This document shows, in pieces, positions 53,720 to 63,716 of a DNA stretch of 64,000 nt. Where the stretch lies: the NCBI GenBank assembly GCA_024233625.1, contig JACKPJ010000005.1:55514-119513 (forward strand), given 5' to 3'. The stretch comes from Deltaproteobacteria bacterium. GTDB taxonomy: Bacteria; UBA10199; DSSB01. Position 1 is the stretch's first letter; every line of letters begins with the position of its first letter. The position numbers were made by a program, and so were the translations under genes. The notes beneath the pieces were generated by a model, which worked only from the letters and a program-made list of their open reading frames with translations, made no database searches and was not told the DNA's origin.

Positions 53720-54181
53720 ATGAAAATTACTGATATTTTAAAACCTAAAGCAATTATTTTTGAACTTAAAGCCCAAGACAAGATTTCTACAATCCAAGAA
53801 CTTTCTGAAGCTCTTCACCTCGTTAACCCAGAAATCAGTACAGAATCGATTACTCAAACACTTTTAGACAGAGAAAAATTAGGATCAACAGGAATTGGCA
53901 GTGGAGTTGCGATTCCTCATGGAAAGCTCCTAGAATTAAAAGAGATTTCTGCTGCTTTTGGCAGATCAAGTCAAGGAATAGATTTTGATGCACAAGATGG
54001 AGAAGTCTCCCACATTTTCTTCGCATTGATTGCTCCAGAAAACTCTGCAGGACAACACCTTAAAGCGCTTGCAAAACTATCGCGACTTTTGAAAGATTCG
54101 CATTTTCGCGAATCGCTTTTACAAGCAAAAAATGCCGAGGAAATTTTCCAAATCATCGTCAACGAAGACATAAAACATTAA
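53720..54181 (+). CDS. ptsN: PTS EIIA, nitrogen-regulatory type
   Basis: This 153-residue protein has the PTS EIIA type-2 layout with the phospho-accepting His67 in GSGVAIPHGKL. It lacks any fused EIIB/EIIC. It is the terminal acceptor of the regulatory PTS, and its phosphorylation state usually signals nitrogen, potassium or carbon status. It begins the ptsN-hprK-EIIA-ptsH-ptsI run, each gene separated by 2-27 bp. Confidence 0.93.
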   Translation: MKITDILKPKAIIFELKAQDKISTIQELSEALHLVNPEISTESITQTLLDREKLGSTGIGSGVAIPHGKLLELKEISAAFGRSSQGIDFDAQDGEVSHIFFALIAPENSAGQHLKALAKLSRLLKDSHFRESLLQAKNAEEIFQIIVNEDIKH

Positions 54182-54192
54182 AGGGCTAAATT

Positions 54193-55119
54193 GTGAAAGT
54201 GAGAGAACTCTACCAAGCTCATGATAGTGATCTCAAACTAAACCTTCTATCAGGTAAAAAGGGGTTAGAGAAAGAAATTAACAACTTTAATCTACAAACT
54301 TTGGGCCTATCATTAGTCGGAGAATGTAATCATTTAAAACCCTTCAGTTTACAAATCATTGGAGAGAGCGAATATCACTATCTAAAGAAAAAATCCTTTT
54401 TAGAAGTTAATAATTGCCTTAAGAAAATCTTTAAAAAAAATATTTCAACTTTCATTATAAGTGATAATCATTCCGACTTAGAGCATTTAAAAAAAATATG
54501 TCAAGAAAACGAAGTGTGCCTATTTACATCTCCTCTGACAACAAATAGTCTCTTAAACACTTTAGAATCCTTTTTTATAAGAAAAAATGCAGATTCGATA
54601 TCTATTCATGGAGTTTTTTTAAATATTTTTGGAACAGGAACTCTATTAAAAGGAAAAAGCGGAATAGGAAAAAGTGAAACTGCCCTTGAGCTTATTTTTA
54701 AGGGACACTCTCTTATAGCTGATGACATCATTCAAGTCACAAAACATCCCTCAGGAAAACTAGTAGGACGCAGCCATCAACTCAATCAAAACTATATGGA
54801 AATTAGGGGACTTGGCTTAATCAATATCCAAGATTTGTTTGGAGTAGGAGCCACCTATCCCGAAAAAATAATCGAAATCGTCATAGAACTCATTGAGTGG
54901 AATCCAAAACAAGAATATGACCGATTGGGATTATCTGAAGAAAAATATGAAATTTTGAATTATCCTCTTCCCTACTTAAAAATCCCTGTACACCCTGGAA
55001 GAAATATTACTAGCATCATCGAAGTCGCAGCAAAAAATCATCGGTTAAAGAAACAAGGCAATTTTAGCGCACAAAATTTTGAAAATAAATTAAATCAAAA
55101 GTTAAAAGAAAATAAATAA
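54193..55119 (+). CDS. hprK: HPr kinase/phosphorylase
   Basis: This 308-residue protein has an N-terminal domain (about 1-130) and a kinase core with P-loop GKSGIGKSE (about 154-162), the preceding His139-Gly pair, LIADDII, and the HprK signature EIRGLGLINI. It phosphorylates or dephosphorylates a serine of HPr. It starts at GTG 54193 with AAAGGG upstream. The HPr serine is present in the neighbouring ptsH, so the regulatory pair is complete. Confidence 0.94.
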   Translation: MKVRELYQAHDSDLKLNLLSGKKGLEKEINNFNLQTLGLSLVGECNHLKPFSLQIIGESEYHYLKKKSFLEVNNCLKKIFKKNISTFIISDNHSDLEHLKKICQENEVCLFTSPLTTNSLLNTLESFFIRKNADSISIHGVFLNIFGTGTLLKGKSGIGKSETALELIFKGHSLIADDIIQVTKHPSGKLVGRSHQLNQNYMEIRGLGLINIQDLFGVGATYPEKIIEIVIELIEWNPKQEYDRLGLSEEKYEILNYPLPYLKIPVHPGRNITSIIEVAAKNHRLKKQGNFSAQNFENKLNQKLKENK

Positions 55120-55121
55120 AG

Positions 55122-55523
55122 ATGAATAATTCAAACTTCAATATAGGCTTCGTTGCTATCACACACTATCAGTTAGGAGAAGAAGTTCTGAGAATTATAC
55201 AAGGAATTACTAATGAAGCACCCTCAATGATTCCGGTTTCCATAGACCCAGACCAAAACTCGGAGGAAAACAAGCAACTCATTAAAAACGCAATAAAAAG
55301 CTTTAACAACAAAGACGCCATCATTATCTTAAGCGATTTCTATGGAGCAACTCCAAGCAATCTTTGCCAAGAGTTTTTGAAAAAAGGAAAAATTGAAATG
55401 ATAACAGGTTGCAATATGCCTATCGTCTTAAAAGCTTCAACCTTAAAAAAACATACAAGCATAGAAGAAACTGTCCATTTTTTGATGGATTATGGTAAAC
55501 TAAATATACGAAACCATCCTTAA
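55122..55523 (+). CDS. PTS EIIA, mannose-type (stand-alone)
   Basis: This 133-residue protein has the mannose-family EIIA layout with His15 (AITHYQLGE) as the probable phospho-acceptor, and IIILSDFYGATPSNLCQEF typical of this family. It has no partner EIIB, EIIC or EIID here, so it probably acts in regulation. It follows hprK by 2 bp. Confidence 0.88.
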   Translation: MNNSNFNIGFVAITHYQLGEEVLRIIQGITNEAPSMIPVSIDPDQNSEENKQLIKNAIKSFNNKDAIIILSDFYGATPSNLCQEFLKKGKIEMITGCNMPIVLKASTLKKHTSIEETVHFLMDYGKLNIRNHP

Positions 55524-55531
55524 GCACAGAT

Positions 55532-55801
55532 ATGTACTGCGAAAAAGAATTAACAATTACGAATAAATTAGGATTGCACGCCAGAGCAGCAGCCCAATTG
55601 GTTAAATTGGCAAATCGATACTCAAGCAATATTTCTATCCAAAAAGATAAGCTCACAGCTGATGGAAAAAGTATTCTTGGAATACTCACTTTAGCGGCTT
55701 CATATAACACCCTAATTAAAGTAAGCTGTGATGGTTCCGACGCCGACGAATGTTTAATGTCAATTGAAAGTTTAATCTTAAATAAATTTAATGAAGAATA
55801 A
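55532..55801 (+). CDS. ptsH: Phosphocarrier protein HPr
   Basis: This 89-residue protein has both phosphorylation sites: His16 in LGLHARAAAQLV (for enzyme I) and Ser47 in DGKSILGIL (for HprK). It carries phosphate from enzyme I to EIIA proteins, and the Ser site allows control. It lies between the mannose-type EIIA and ptsI. Confidence 0.95.
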   Translation: MYCEKELTITNKLGLHARAAAQLVKLANRYSSNISIQKDKLTADGKSILGILTLAASYNTLIKVSCDGSDADECLMSIESLILNKFNEE

Positions 55802-55828
55802 TCTGACTTCCAAAATAGGAATATTTTT

Positions 55829-57601
55829 TTGAAACTAAAAAAAACGACTCATCAGCTCAAAGGCATTGGAACTTCACCAGGAATTTATATAGGGGCAGCA
55901 TATCTCATAAAAAAACCCGATCTTATATTACCCAGATATTGGATCAATAACAAAGAGATTAACAATGAAGTCCAACGCTTCCTTGAAGCACTTGAAAAAA
56001 CTTCCGAAGAAATTGAAAAAATCCAGGAAAAGCTCTGTAAATTCGAGGGCCGTCAGCAAATAAACATCTTAGATACCTACCATCTTATTTTACAAGATAA
56101 AATGTTAAGAGATAACACTGTTCAATATATTAAAACTGATCATATTAATGCTGAATGGGCACTTCATAAGACGACAAAAAAAATTCGCAAATCGATTCCA
56201 GAAACTCACACACCGCAGTTGCAAGAAAAAACAAGTGACTTTAACGATATAAAAGAAAGAATCATACGCCAACTTCTGGGGAAAAATGAAGAAATATATG
56301 GTCATTTACCTAAACATTCTATCGTTGTTGCGCATGATCTCTCTCCCGCAGAAACCTCACAATTGATAAAGTTTAACATCAAAGGAATTATTACAGAGGT
56401 TGGCGGTATCACAAGTCATACCGCTATTATTTCACGTGCATTAGAAATTCCTTGCGTCGTTGCATGTCAGCATGCACTGACACATATTAAAACTGGGAAT
56501 ACCATTATTGTTGATGGAGCAAAAGGCAATGTCATTATTCATCCCTCAAAACAACAAACTGAAAATTTTAAACAACATCAAAACTACCATTTAGAATTAA
56601 AAAAAATCTTTTTAAAAGAAACACATCTTCCAGCAGAAACTAAAGACAAACACCGAATACATTTAACTGCAAATATGGAACTCATGGAAGAACTTCAGTC
56701 TATTAAAGAAAACGGAGCTGAGGGAATAGGTTTATATAGAACCGAATTCACTTATATCAATCGCAAAGATCTTCCTAATGAAGAGGAATTATTTAAAAAC
56801 TACCAACATACTCTTAAGTCCATTTACCCCTACTCAGTCACTATTCGTACCTTAGATATTGGAGGAGACAAAGTTCTTAAAAATTACCCATACGAAAAAG
56901 AAACTAATCCCGCATTAGGACTACGAGCCATCAGGTTTTGTCTTCGTGAGAAGGCTATATTTAAAACACAACTTCGCGCTATGTTAAGAGCTAGTTTATA
57001 TGGAAAACTGAAAATACTTTTCCCTCTTATTTGTGAACTCGAAGAGATTCAAAGAGCTAAAAAGATTCTTAATGAAGTCAAAGACGAACTTAGAAGAGAA
57101 AAAATTGAATTTGATGATAATGCAAAAATAGGAATTATGATTGAAGTTCCTTCTTCAGTAATGATTGCTGAAGAATTAGCACAAGAAGTCGACTTTTTTA
57201 GTATCGGAACCAACGACTTAATACAATACAGTCTAGCTATTGATCGCTCAAATGAAAATGTTACCTACCTATATCGACCATTACATCCTGCTATTTTACG
57301 TATGCTTAAAATAAGTTTAGCAGCAGCAAAAAAATATAAAATTAACATTAATGTCTGTGGAGAGATGGCGAGTGATCCTTTATATATCATGTTTTTGGTT
57401 GGCATGGGATTTCGAGAATTGTCTATGAATGCCTTGTCCATACCACGCGCCAAACGAATGATTCGCATGATGACTTATTCTCAAGCAAAAAATTTGCTTT
57501 CTGAAGCTATGCATTTAAAAACTGCTTATGAAATTGAAAGTTATGCAAAAAGACATTTAGAAAAAATCTTTGGAAAAGAATTGGATATTTTTGATTCCTA
57601 A
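55829..57601 (+). CDS. ptsI: PTS enzyme I (phosphoenolpyruvate-protein phosphotransferase)
   Basis: This 590-residue protein has an N-terminal HPr-binding domain, the active histidine in GGITSHTAIISRALEIPC (His197), and a C-terminal PEP-binding barrel with GLYRTEF, GTNDLIQYSLAIDRSNE and the active cysteine in NVCGEMASDP. It starts at TTG 55829, with AGGA about 9 nt upstream. It lacks an N-terminal GAF domain, so it is standard enzyme I, not PtsP. It is convergent with the binding-protein gene, 14 bp apart, without a visible terminator. Confidence 0.95.
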   Translation: MKLKKTTHQLKGIGTSPGIYIGAAYLIKKPDLILPRYWINNKEINNEVQRFLEALEKTSEEIEKIQEKLCKFEGRQQINILDTYHLILQDKMLRDNTVQYIKTDHINAEWALHKTTKKIRKSIPETHTPQLQEKTSDFNDIKERIIRQLLGKNEEIYGHLPKHSIVVAHDLSPAETSQLIKFNIKGIITEVGGITSHTAIISRALEIPCVVACQHALTHIKTGNTIIVDGAKGNVIIHPSKQQTENFKQHQNYHLELKKIFLKETHLPAETKDKHRIHLTANMELMEELQSIKENGAEGIGLYRTEFTYINRKDLPNEEELFKNYQHTLKSIYPYSVTIRTLDIGGDKVLKNYPYEKETNPALGLRAIRFCLREKAIFKTQLRAMLRASLYGKLKILFPLICELEEIQRAKKILNEVKDELRREKIEFDDNAKIGIMIEVPSSVMIAEELAQEVDFFSIGTNDLIQYSLAIDRSNENVTYLYRPLHPAILRMLKISLAAAKKYKININVCGEMASDPLYIMFLVGMGFRELSMNALSIPRAKRMIRMMTYSQAKNLLSEAMHLKTAYEIESYAKRHLEKIFGKELDIFDS

Positions 57602-57615
57602 AAACATCTTACAAC

Positions 57616-58494
57616 CTAAGGAACAATAACAATATTGGCAACATCATAATTTAAACCTGTGCGTCCCTTCTTCATATAAACCCTCACATCAAACGGCTCT
57701 TCAACAGGATAAGTTTTATTAGGGTTTGTTACCATTTTTTTTGCTAAGCTTGCCATTTGCTTACCATAACTACTCCAACTAATAGAAACACTGAGATCTG
57801 CTCCGTGAGGCCCTTTCAAATAAACTGGAGAAAAAGCATATGTTTTTAAACCTAATTTATTTGCTAACTGCAAAATGTCATCTCTATTCTTAACTGTTAA
57901 GACGCCTTCATCCAACAAAATCCAAAACAAATCTTCATTTTGAAGTTTAGGCATTACCCTAATAACCTCTTGTGGATTAGAGACTGCATGTGAATTAACT
58001 TGTATTCCTTGACGTTTTGCTGCTTGAATAAACTTCTGCGCTTTAGAAAGATTTTTTGCAGAATATATTATTCCAACTCGATTTAAACTAATTAAAGCCT
58101 GCTTGACGAGATACAACTGTTTATCGTAAGGAATCTCAATTGCAATACCACTTTTTTTAATTCCTGCCTGGACATTTTTAGCCATGCCCGAAATAACAGG
58201 TGTATTAGAAAAATTATTCTGCATGTACATTTCTGCACTATTACCAAGTGTTAATACAACATCTGGATGATGTTGATGAATTAATTTTGCAACTTCGTTC
58301 TGATTATTCTTCAAAATCAAATCACAAGGAATTTCCCAGTCATGAACCTCTTTTTTAAACGCTGAAACTACCTCATCATAAATTGAGAAATCAAAGCCTC
58401 TCAATATACAGAGTTTTGCCGCTGAAGGACTTTGGGCAATGAAAGCGCTCAAACTAAAAACTGCAGTAACAGCCATTAATTTAAAAAGTTTCAT
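57616..58494 (-). CDS. Periplasmic ABC-type substrate-binding protein (ABC_sub_bind-like)
   Basis: About 292 residues with a signal peptide (cleavage near SAA, about residue 26). The two-lobed layout has DVVLTLGNSAEMYMQ, TPVISGMAKNV and a central VGIIYSAKNLSKAQKF, as in the family of putative ABC substrate-binding proteins often found beside TonB receptors. ATG 58494 is chosen over an upstream TTG that would lengthen the signal. No ABC permease or ATPase accompanies it. It probably acts with the receptor and kinase upstream. Confidence 0.75.
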   Translation of the reverse strand: MKLFKLMAVTAVFSLSAFIAQSPSAAKLCILRGFDFSIYDEVVSAFKKEVHDWEIPCDLILKNNQNEVAKLIHQHHPDVVLTLGNSAEMYMQNNFSNTPVISGMAKNVQAGIKKSGIAIEIPYDKQLYLVKQALISLNRVGIIYSAKNLSKAQKFIQAAKRQGIQVNSHAVSNPQEVIRVMPKLQNEDLFWILLDEGVLTVKNRDDILQLANKLGLKTYAFSPVYLKGPHGADLSVSISWSSYGKQMASLAKKMVTNPNKTYPVEEPFDVRVYMKKGRTGLNYDVANIVIVP

Positions 58495-58638
58495 AAAAGT
58501 AGAAACAAACTCCAAAAAAAATATTATCAACTCAAATAGTCAAAAAAGATATTATATAGCTCAATATTGATACATATATCACATGTCAAGTTAAGCAACA
58601 AGAGAGAGAAAAAAAATAGATTTTTTTAGATCAATGAC

Positions 58639-60594
58639 TTATTTTGTACCATAATAAGTCAAAGTTCCAAAAATACGGCGATCTGTTCGCAGAGTTTCTT
58701 CAAATTCGATTCTAGGATAATCTACTAAACCTTGACCAACAACAGCAAACTCAAGCCGATCTTTTAAGAACTTCTGCGCCAAACGTACATCTAATCTAAA
58801 AAGATCATCATTTTCATAAAATTTTGCAGCTCCTACATTGACTACTCGATAATCACTTATCCAATTAAAAGCGATATTAGCAGAGAAACCTACAGAAGTA
58901 TTAAAGCGATTTCCAATATTAATCATATGAGAAGGGCCCCGGCCTGCATTATCGTTGCTCTGATGAAGAAATGAATGATCAAATGTAAAATCCCACCAAT
59001 CAAAAACACGATATTTTATTCCATATTCAAGACCATAAATACTAACATCACCCACATTTGTCGGGCTTAACAAAAACTCTCCGGGAGCTAACGGAGCAAG
59101 TTGTAACAATATTAGATCATTGACATCATTATAATAAAAATCAACATTGAGCCTTAAACGACCATTTAAAAAATTTCCTAAATAACCAAATTCAGCTCCA
59201 ATCATCGTTTCGGGCTCTGTATCAGGATCTCCACGAAAACTAACTTGAGCTGGACCAAATGGAAAATCATCCTCACCTTTCTCCTCGTAATAATTTATAT
59301 TACGAAAACCACGAGCTATTGAAGCACGTATCACATGATCTGGATGAGGAAGGTAACTGACATTAAACCGAGCTGACCAATTGTGCTTTGAGAAACTATC
59401 ATAATCATAGCGAGCTCCACCGGTTAAAATAACATTTTCGAGAGGCCTAAATTCATCATTGAGATAAAAGCTCGCCATATGCAATGGTATTTCACTCTCA
59501 AAACTAGGCTCAATCAACGTCGTATCACTTAAACCATTGTAGCGATAATCTCCTCCTACTGTTAAATAATTTTTGTTATGATAATCCCACAAATGTTCTA
59601 GACGCAATTCAGCTTCTGTCGTCTGATTCGCATTCAATACTCCCGGTTGATCTGGAGTTCTAACAATACGTCGATTAAAAAAACTAGAAATAGTAAATTG
59701 ATTCGACTCATTAAAATTCGTTGTAAATCTGCCACGGCCGTAAATATTATCACTATATACTCGAGCTGCTGGCAGTATATTATTAGTAGGCAATTCATTC
59801 TTACTACGACGATACCAAACTCCGAGTTCCAAGTTTGATTTTTCATTAACTTTCAAAAAACCATCAGCCATCAAAGTTCCAGTAATCGCGTCGTCATCAA
59901 TTCCCTCTCCATTATCGGAACCATAGCCCTTGGATTGAAAATACTCTCCAGAAAAGCGAAAGTGAGCTCTTTCTCCGATGGGGTATAATAGTGTACTACT
60001 GGCCCCGTAATAACCTAAGTTACCTCCGTATACCTTTGCTTCAACTCCCTTCATATCTTCAGATCGTCGAGTAATGATATTGATCACTCCAAAAAATGCA
60101 TTTGCTCCATAAAGTACTGAAGAAGGTCCTCGAATAATTTCAATCCTTTCAATTGAATCAACTGTCACAGGTAAACTATACCAAAAAACTCCACTCGTAA
60201 AAGGGGAGTAAACGCTAACACCATCCACAAGGACTAAAATTTTGGAAGAGTATTGTTTAGGCAAGCCCCGAATGGATACTTCAGGTTCATTTGCATTTCT
60301 GAAAAATAATTGAACGCCTGGAACAAAAGCAAATAGATCAGGCAAGGTCGTCGCACCAGAAGCGATAATATCTTCCCGAGTAATAATACTCATAGAATTA
60401 CCTACTTCTTTGATCGTCTGCTCTCTCTTAGCGGCGGAGGTAATCTTAGCATCACCCCAAAGCAACTGCTCTACTTGCGCTTCATCTTTCAAGGCTGAAG
60501 ATTCTGCAAAAACTTCACATTGAAAAAAAATGACAAACAAACTTAAGAGAAAAAAAAGTAGAAAGAAACTTCTGACCCTAAATAACATAGGCAC
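58639..60594 (-). CDS. TonB-dependent outer-membrane receptor
   Basis: This 651-residue protein has a signal peptide, then the plug domain (about 60-175): MSIITREDIIASGATTLPDL, FVPGVQL, VSIRGLPKQ, VLVDGVSVY and ERIEIIRGPSSVLYGANAF. A 22-strand barrel follows, with many aromatic strand ends. It imports a ligand across the outer membrane using TonB energy. The ligand is unknown; the barrel does not reveal siderophore or B12 specificity. It lies between the binding protein and the hybrid kinase on the same strand. Confidence 0.93.
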   Translation of the reverse strand: MPMLFRVRSFFLLFFLLSLFVIFFQCEVFAESSALKDEAQVEQLLWGDAKITSAAKREQTIKEVGNSMSIITREDIIASGATTLPDLFAFVPGVQLFFRNANEPEVSIRGLPKQYSSKILVLVDGVSVYSPFTSGVFWYSLPVTVDSIERIEIIRGPSSVLYGANAFFGVINIITRRSEDMKGVEAKVYGGNLGYYGASSTLLYPIGERAHFRFSGEYFQSKGYGSDNGEGIDDDAITGTLMADGFLKVNEKSNLELGVWYRRSKNELPTNNILPAARVYSDNIYGRGRFTTNFNESNQFTISSFFNRRIVRTPDQPGVLNANQTTEAELRLEHLWDYHNKNYLTVGGDYRYNGLSDTTLIEPSFESEIPLHMASFYLNDEFRPLENVILTGGARYDYDSFSKHNWSARFNVSYLPHPDHVIRASIARGFRNINYYEEKGEDDFPFGPAQVSFRGDPDTEPETMIGAEFGYLGNFLNGRLRLNVDFYYNDVNDLILLQLAPLAPGEFLLSPTNVGDVSIYGLEYGIKYRVFDWWDFTFDHSFLHQSNDNAGRGPSHMINIGNRFNTSVGFSANIAFNWISDYRVVNVGAAKFYENDDLFRLDVRLAQKFLKDRLEFAVVGQGLVDYPRIEFEETLRTDRRIFGTLTYYGTK

Positions 60595-60713
60595 CCCCTG
60601 CCTTTATTATTGTGATTTTAAACCTTTTATTACAAAAGGCGAATATTAAGATTTAAAGATTTTAAAGTTTTTTTTATACTATGACAAGAAAAAGGTAAAA
60701 TAAATCAAATGCT

Positions 60714-63488
60714 TTATAATTGATTTGATTGCGGAAAAAATTTCTCAATTGTCTCATAAAGTGGCTTTGGCTCAATAGGTTTACTTAAATGATAATCCAT
60801 ACCGACTGCTAAACACTGTTCAATATCACTTTTCATTGCATGAGCGGTAACTCCAATAATTGGAATATGCCCACCTTTTTTATTTTCTTCTTTTCTAATC
60901 TCTTTTGTTGCTTCGTAACCATTCATTAACGGCATCTGTATATCCATTAAAATTATGTCATATTTTTTCTTTTTATATAAATCTAGAGCTTCCCTTCCAT
61001 TCTGAGCAATAGTAACATCATATTTTCTTTTCTTTAAAATTCCTTCAGCAACTTTTTGATTTATTAAATTATCTTCAACTAATAAAATTTTTAAATTTTG
61101 AAGTTGCTCTTGAGAAACTAGTTGATTGACTACATCATCTTTCTCCTTACTTATTAACTGGTTTGGCTTTAAAACACTTAATAGTAGGTTGAGAAGATCT
61201 GATTGACGTATGGGTTTAAATATAAAGTGACTAAACCCCCATTGGATATATTTCCTCTTTTCTTCTTCAGATTGTGCTGTCGTGAGCATAATAATATAAG
61301 CACTTTTATCTACTTTCAGTTTTATTAATTCATTTAAACTTTCATCAACATGATTTTTTAGAGTATTTGCATCAAGTATAATAATTTCCTTTTGATCAGG
61401 ATCCCGCTCATAGCGTTCAAATGAAGAAATCATCTCGTCTGGACTTTGAAAAAAGTCTCCTTTAACATGCCAGTTTTCGAAAAAAGCTTTAATTGCTTTT
61501 TTGTGAATATCACTTTTGTCAAGAACCCATACTTTTAGATTTTGGAAAGTTGTATGATGTGCATTCACAGTATATTTATTTCTATCTATACTAGTCTGCG
61601 TTGGCATAAGTGCTAGAGTAAAGTGGAATTCACTACCCTCGGATAACTTACTTTCCACCCAAATTTTTCCATCCATCAAAGCTATTAATTGTGCGGATAT
61701 CGTTAAACCTAAACCTGTACCTCCGTGCTGGCGAGTCATTGAACCATCCGCCTGAGAAAAGGCTTCAAAAATTTTATTTTGCTGAGCTAAACTAATACCA
61801 ATTCCGGTATCTTTGACAACAAAATGCAATTTACCTTGTCTTTCTGTAGCATGTTGCTCTTTCAGGTTTAGATCAAGCCCTACCTTTAAAAATACTGAAC
61901 CTCTTTCTGTAAACTTAATAGCATTGCCAATTAAATTGATTAAAATTTGCCTTATCCTATTTTCATCCCCATAATAATATTCATTTAATTCCGGGCTAAC
62001 TTCATAGGCAAAATCCAAACCTTTTTGATGGGCTGAAAAAGACAAATTTTTCATTACGGATTCTAATAACTCATGAATACTAAATTCTGATGGAATCAAT
62101 TGAAACTTACCTGACTCCAATTTTGAAAAGTCTAATATTTCATCAATAATTTCCATCATCTGAGATGAGGAACTTTTAACAATTTCTAAATTTTCTCTTT
62201 GTTCGGGACTTAACTGGCTAGTTAAAGTGAGTTCAGTCATTCCAATGATACCATTCATGGGGGTTCTTATTTCATGACTAATATTTGCTAAAAATTGACT
62301 CTTCAGCTGATTCATTTCTTCTGCACTCTCTTTAGCATGGAGCATTTGCTCTTCAGCTTCTTTTCTTTCACTGATATCCTGGGCAACACAAACAAATGAC
62401 TCAATACTTCCATCTTGATTGTATATAGGTGCACTCGAAAATAATACAGGAACATTATTTCCTGATTTAGTTTTCAATTCATCTTCCCAACTCTTATCCA
62501 ATTTTCTTAAATTCAAATTTCCTATTGCAATACTATCTTTCCCCTTAACAAATACCTTATCTATACCTTCTTCGATAAGTTCTGATTCGGAATATCCCAA
62601 CAGATTCTGACTGGCTAAATTAATAGTCTTAACTTTTAAATTAGCATCTACAACAATTAACGACTCATGCATAGATTGTAAGATATTGGAAACATAATCT
62701 TTAGAAACAGTGGTTTGATTTAAATCTTCAATCATCTGATTGAAGCCTTGTGAAAGTTTAGACAACTCATCATATCCTCGAACCGGTAGTTGAAAATTTC
62801 TGTCTCCATGAGAGACTCTTAAAACACCTTTCATCAGATTTTTTATAGGAGAGAATAAATATAAAATCGAAATAGCCAATAACAAAGTAGCAAAAATAAA
62901 TATACCGACTGCAATCATCACAATATGAGTCACTGCTTCTCTTACAGAGGCTTTGACTCTTTCTAGATCCATTCCTACCCGTATATATCCAATAGTCGGT
63001 ACCTCACCTGATTTTTCCAAGCCATCTCCACCAAAAAGTACCTCCTCTTCCATAAGATTTTGAGAAGCCTCTGCTTTTACAGGAGAAGTAAGATTTAAGA
63101 TTTCCTTTTCATCCAAACTCCAAAGTCGACTAGCCTGCGGCTCATCAAGACTAAAATCTTCTTTTTTTAAAGACGAATCAGATAGAATACTAGCTCCTGA
63201 ATTAACCAATATTTTCCCTTTTTCATCATAAATAATGACATACTCGACACCTTCTGCAGCAGTTGTGCCTGCGATTTCGAAAACAAGTCGATCAAAATCC
63301 TTTTTTTGTATATCTGCTTTGATATCGTAAGATAGCTCGCGGCTGAGTTCTAATGCAATTTCGGAATACTTTTGATAATAGGAAGAAGTCACTAAATTTG
63401 AAAATATATAAGTCGCTATGGCAATAGCAATACCCAGAATTACAGCTAAAAAAAGTAACAACTTTGCTCGTATACTTCTAAAATGCAT
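60714..63488 (-). CDS. Hybrid sensor histidine kinase with two receiver domains
   Basis: This 924-residue protein has two membrane helices (about 9-31 and 187-212) around a periplasmic sensor (about 32-186). HAMP (about 210-262), PAS (about 268-380), and HisKA with phospho-accepting His405 (FLANISHEIRTPMNG) follow. HATPase has the N box near 512-522 and the G box GGTGLGLTI. The C-terminus carries two receivers: the first (about 652-775) with Asp706, the second (about 799-920) with Asp849 in ILMDIQMPLMNG. It is the first gene of the three-gene module. No separate output regulator is adjacent. Confidence 0.93.
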   Translation of the reverse strand: MHFRSIRAKLLLFLAVILGIAIAIATYIFSNLVTSSYYQKYSEIALELSRELSYDIKADIQKKDFDRLVFEIAGTTAAEGVEYVIIYDEKGKILVNSGASILSDSSLKKEDFSLDEPQASRLWSLDEKEILNLTSPVKAEASQNLMEEEVLFGGDGLEKSGEVPTIGYIRVGMDLERVKASVREAVTHIVMIAVGIFIFATLLLAISILYLFSPIKNLMKGVLRVSHGDRNFQLPVRGYDELSKLSQGFNQMIEDLNQTTVSKDYVSNILQSMHESLIVVDANLKVKTINLASQNLLGYSESELIEEGIDKVFVKGKDSIAIGNLNLRKLDKSWEDELKTKSGNNVPVLFSSAPIYNQDGSIESFVCVAQDISERKEAEEQMLHAKESAEEMNQLKSQFLANISHEIRTPMNGIIGMTELTLTSQLSPEQRENLEIVKSSSSQMMEIIDEILDFSKLESGKFQLIPSEFSIHELLESVMKNLSFSAHQKGLDFAYEVSPELNEYYYGDENRIRQILINLIGNAIKFTERGSVFLKVGLDLNLKEQHATERQGKLHFVVKDTGIGISLAQQNKIFEAFSQADGSMTRQHGGTGLGLTISAQLIALMDGKIWVESKLSEGSEFHFTLALMPTQTSIDRNKYTVNAHHTTFQNLKVWVLDKSDIHKKAIKAFFENWHVKGDFFQSPDEMISSFERYERDPDQKEIIILDANTLKNHVDESLNELIKLKVDKSAYIIMLTTAQSEEEKRKYIQWGFSHFIFKPIRQSDLLNLLLSVLKPNQLISKEKDDVVNQLVSQEQLQNLKILLVEDNLINQKVAEGILKKRKYDVTIAQNGREALDLYKKKKYDIILMDIQMPLMNGYEATKEIRKEENKKGGHIPIIGVTAHAMKSDIEQCLAVGMDYHLSKPIEPKPLYETIEKFFPQSNQL

Positions 63489-63607
63489 TGCTTGCCTTTT
63501 TAAAAAACTTTAAAATTGCCTATTATATTATGATCTATTTTTGATTTCATTGAAAGAGCAAAATAGAAGCCATTATTTCTATATGAATGCCCAAATCGAG
63601 TTAAAAA

Positions 63608-63654
63608 TGCCCCCGGCAAGAATCGAACTTGCGGCCTGCGGATTAGGAATCCGT
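63608..63654 (-). tRNA. 3' half of tRNA-Arg(CCU), probable attachment-site remnant
   Basis: Read on the minus strand it has an anticodon arm with loop TTCCTAA (anticodon CCU), variable region AGGCC, a perfect T-arm (GCAAG-TTCGATT-CTTGC), acceptor half CGGGGGC and discriminator A. The D-arm and the 5' acceptor half are missing: the sequence further right (63655 on) shows no GCCCCCG partner. Even the 5' strand of the anticodon stem mismatches at one position. This is a displaced tRNA 3' end, not a functional gene. Confidence 0.75.
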
Positions 63655-63716
63655 TACTATATATTCAGGTAATTATAAATCAATAACTTAGCTAATCTTA
63701 TTCTCCAAAAAAAGCC

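Noticed and set aside
60623..60639. CCTTTT/AAAAGG hairpin between the kinase and TonB receptor genes
   Set aside because: Only 6 bp, AT-rich and with no clean T-run; weak as a terminator.
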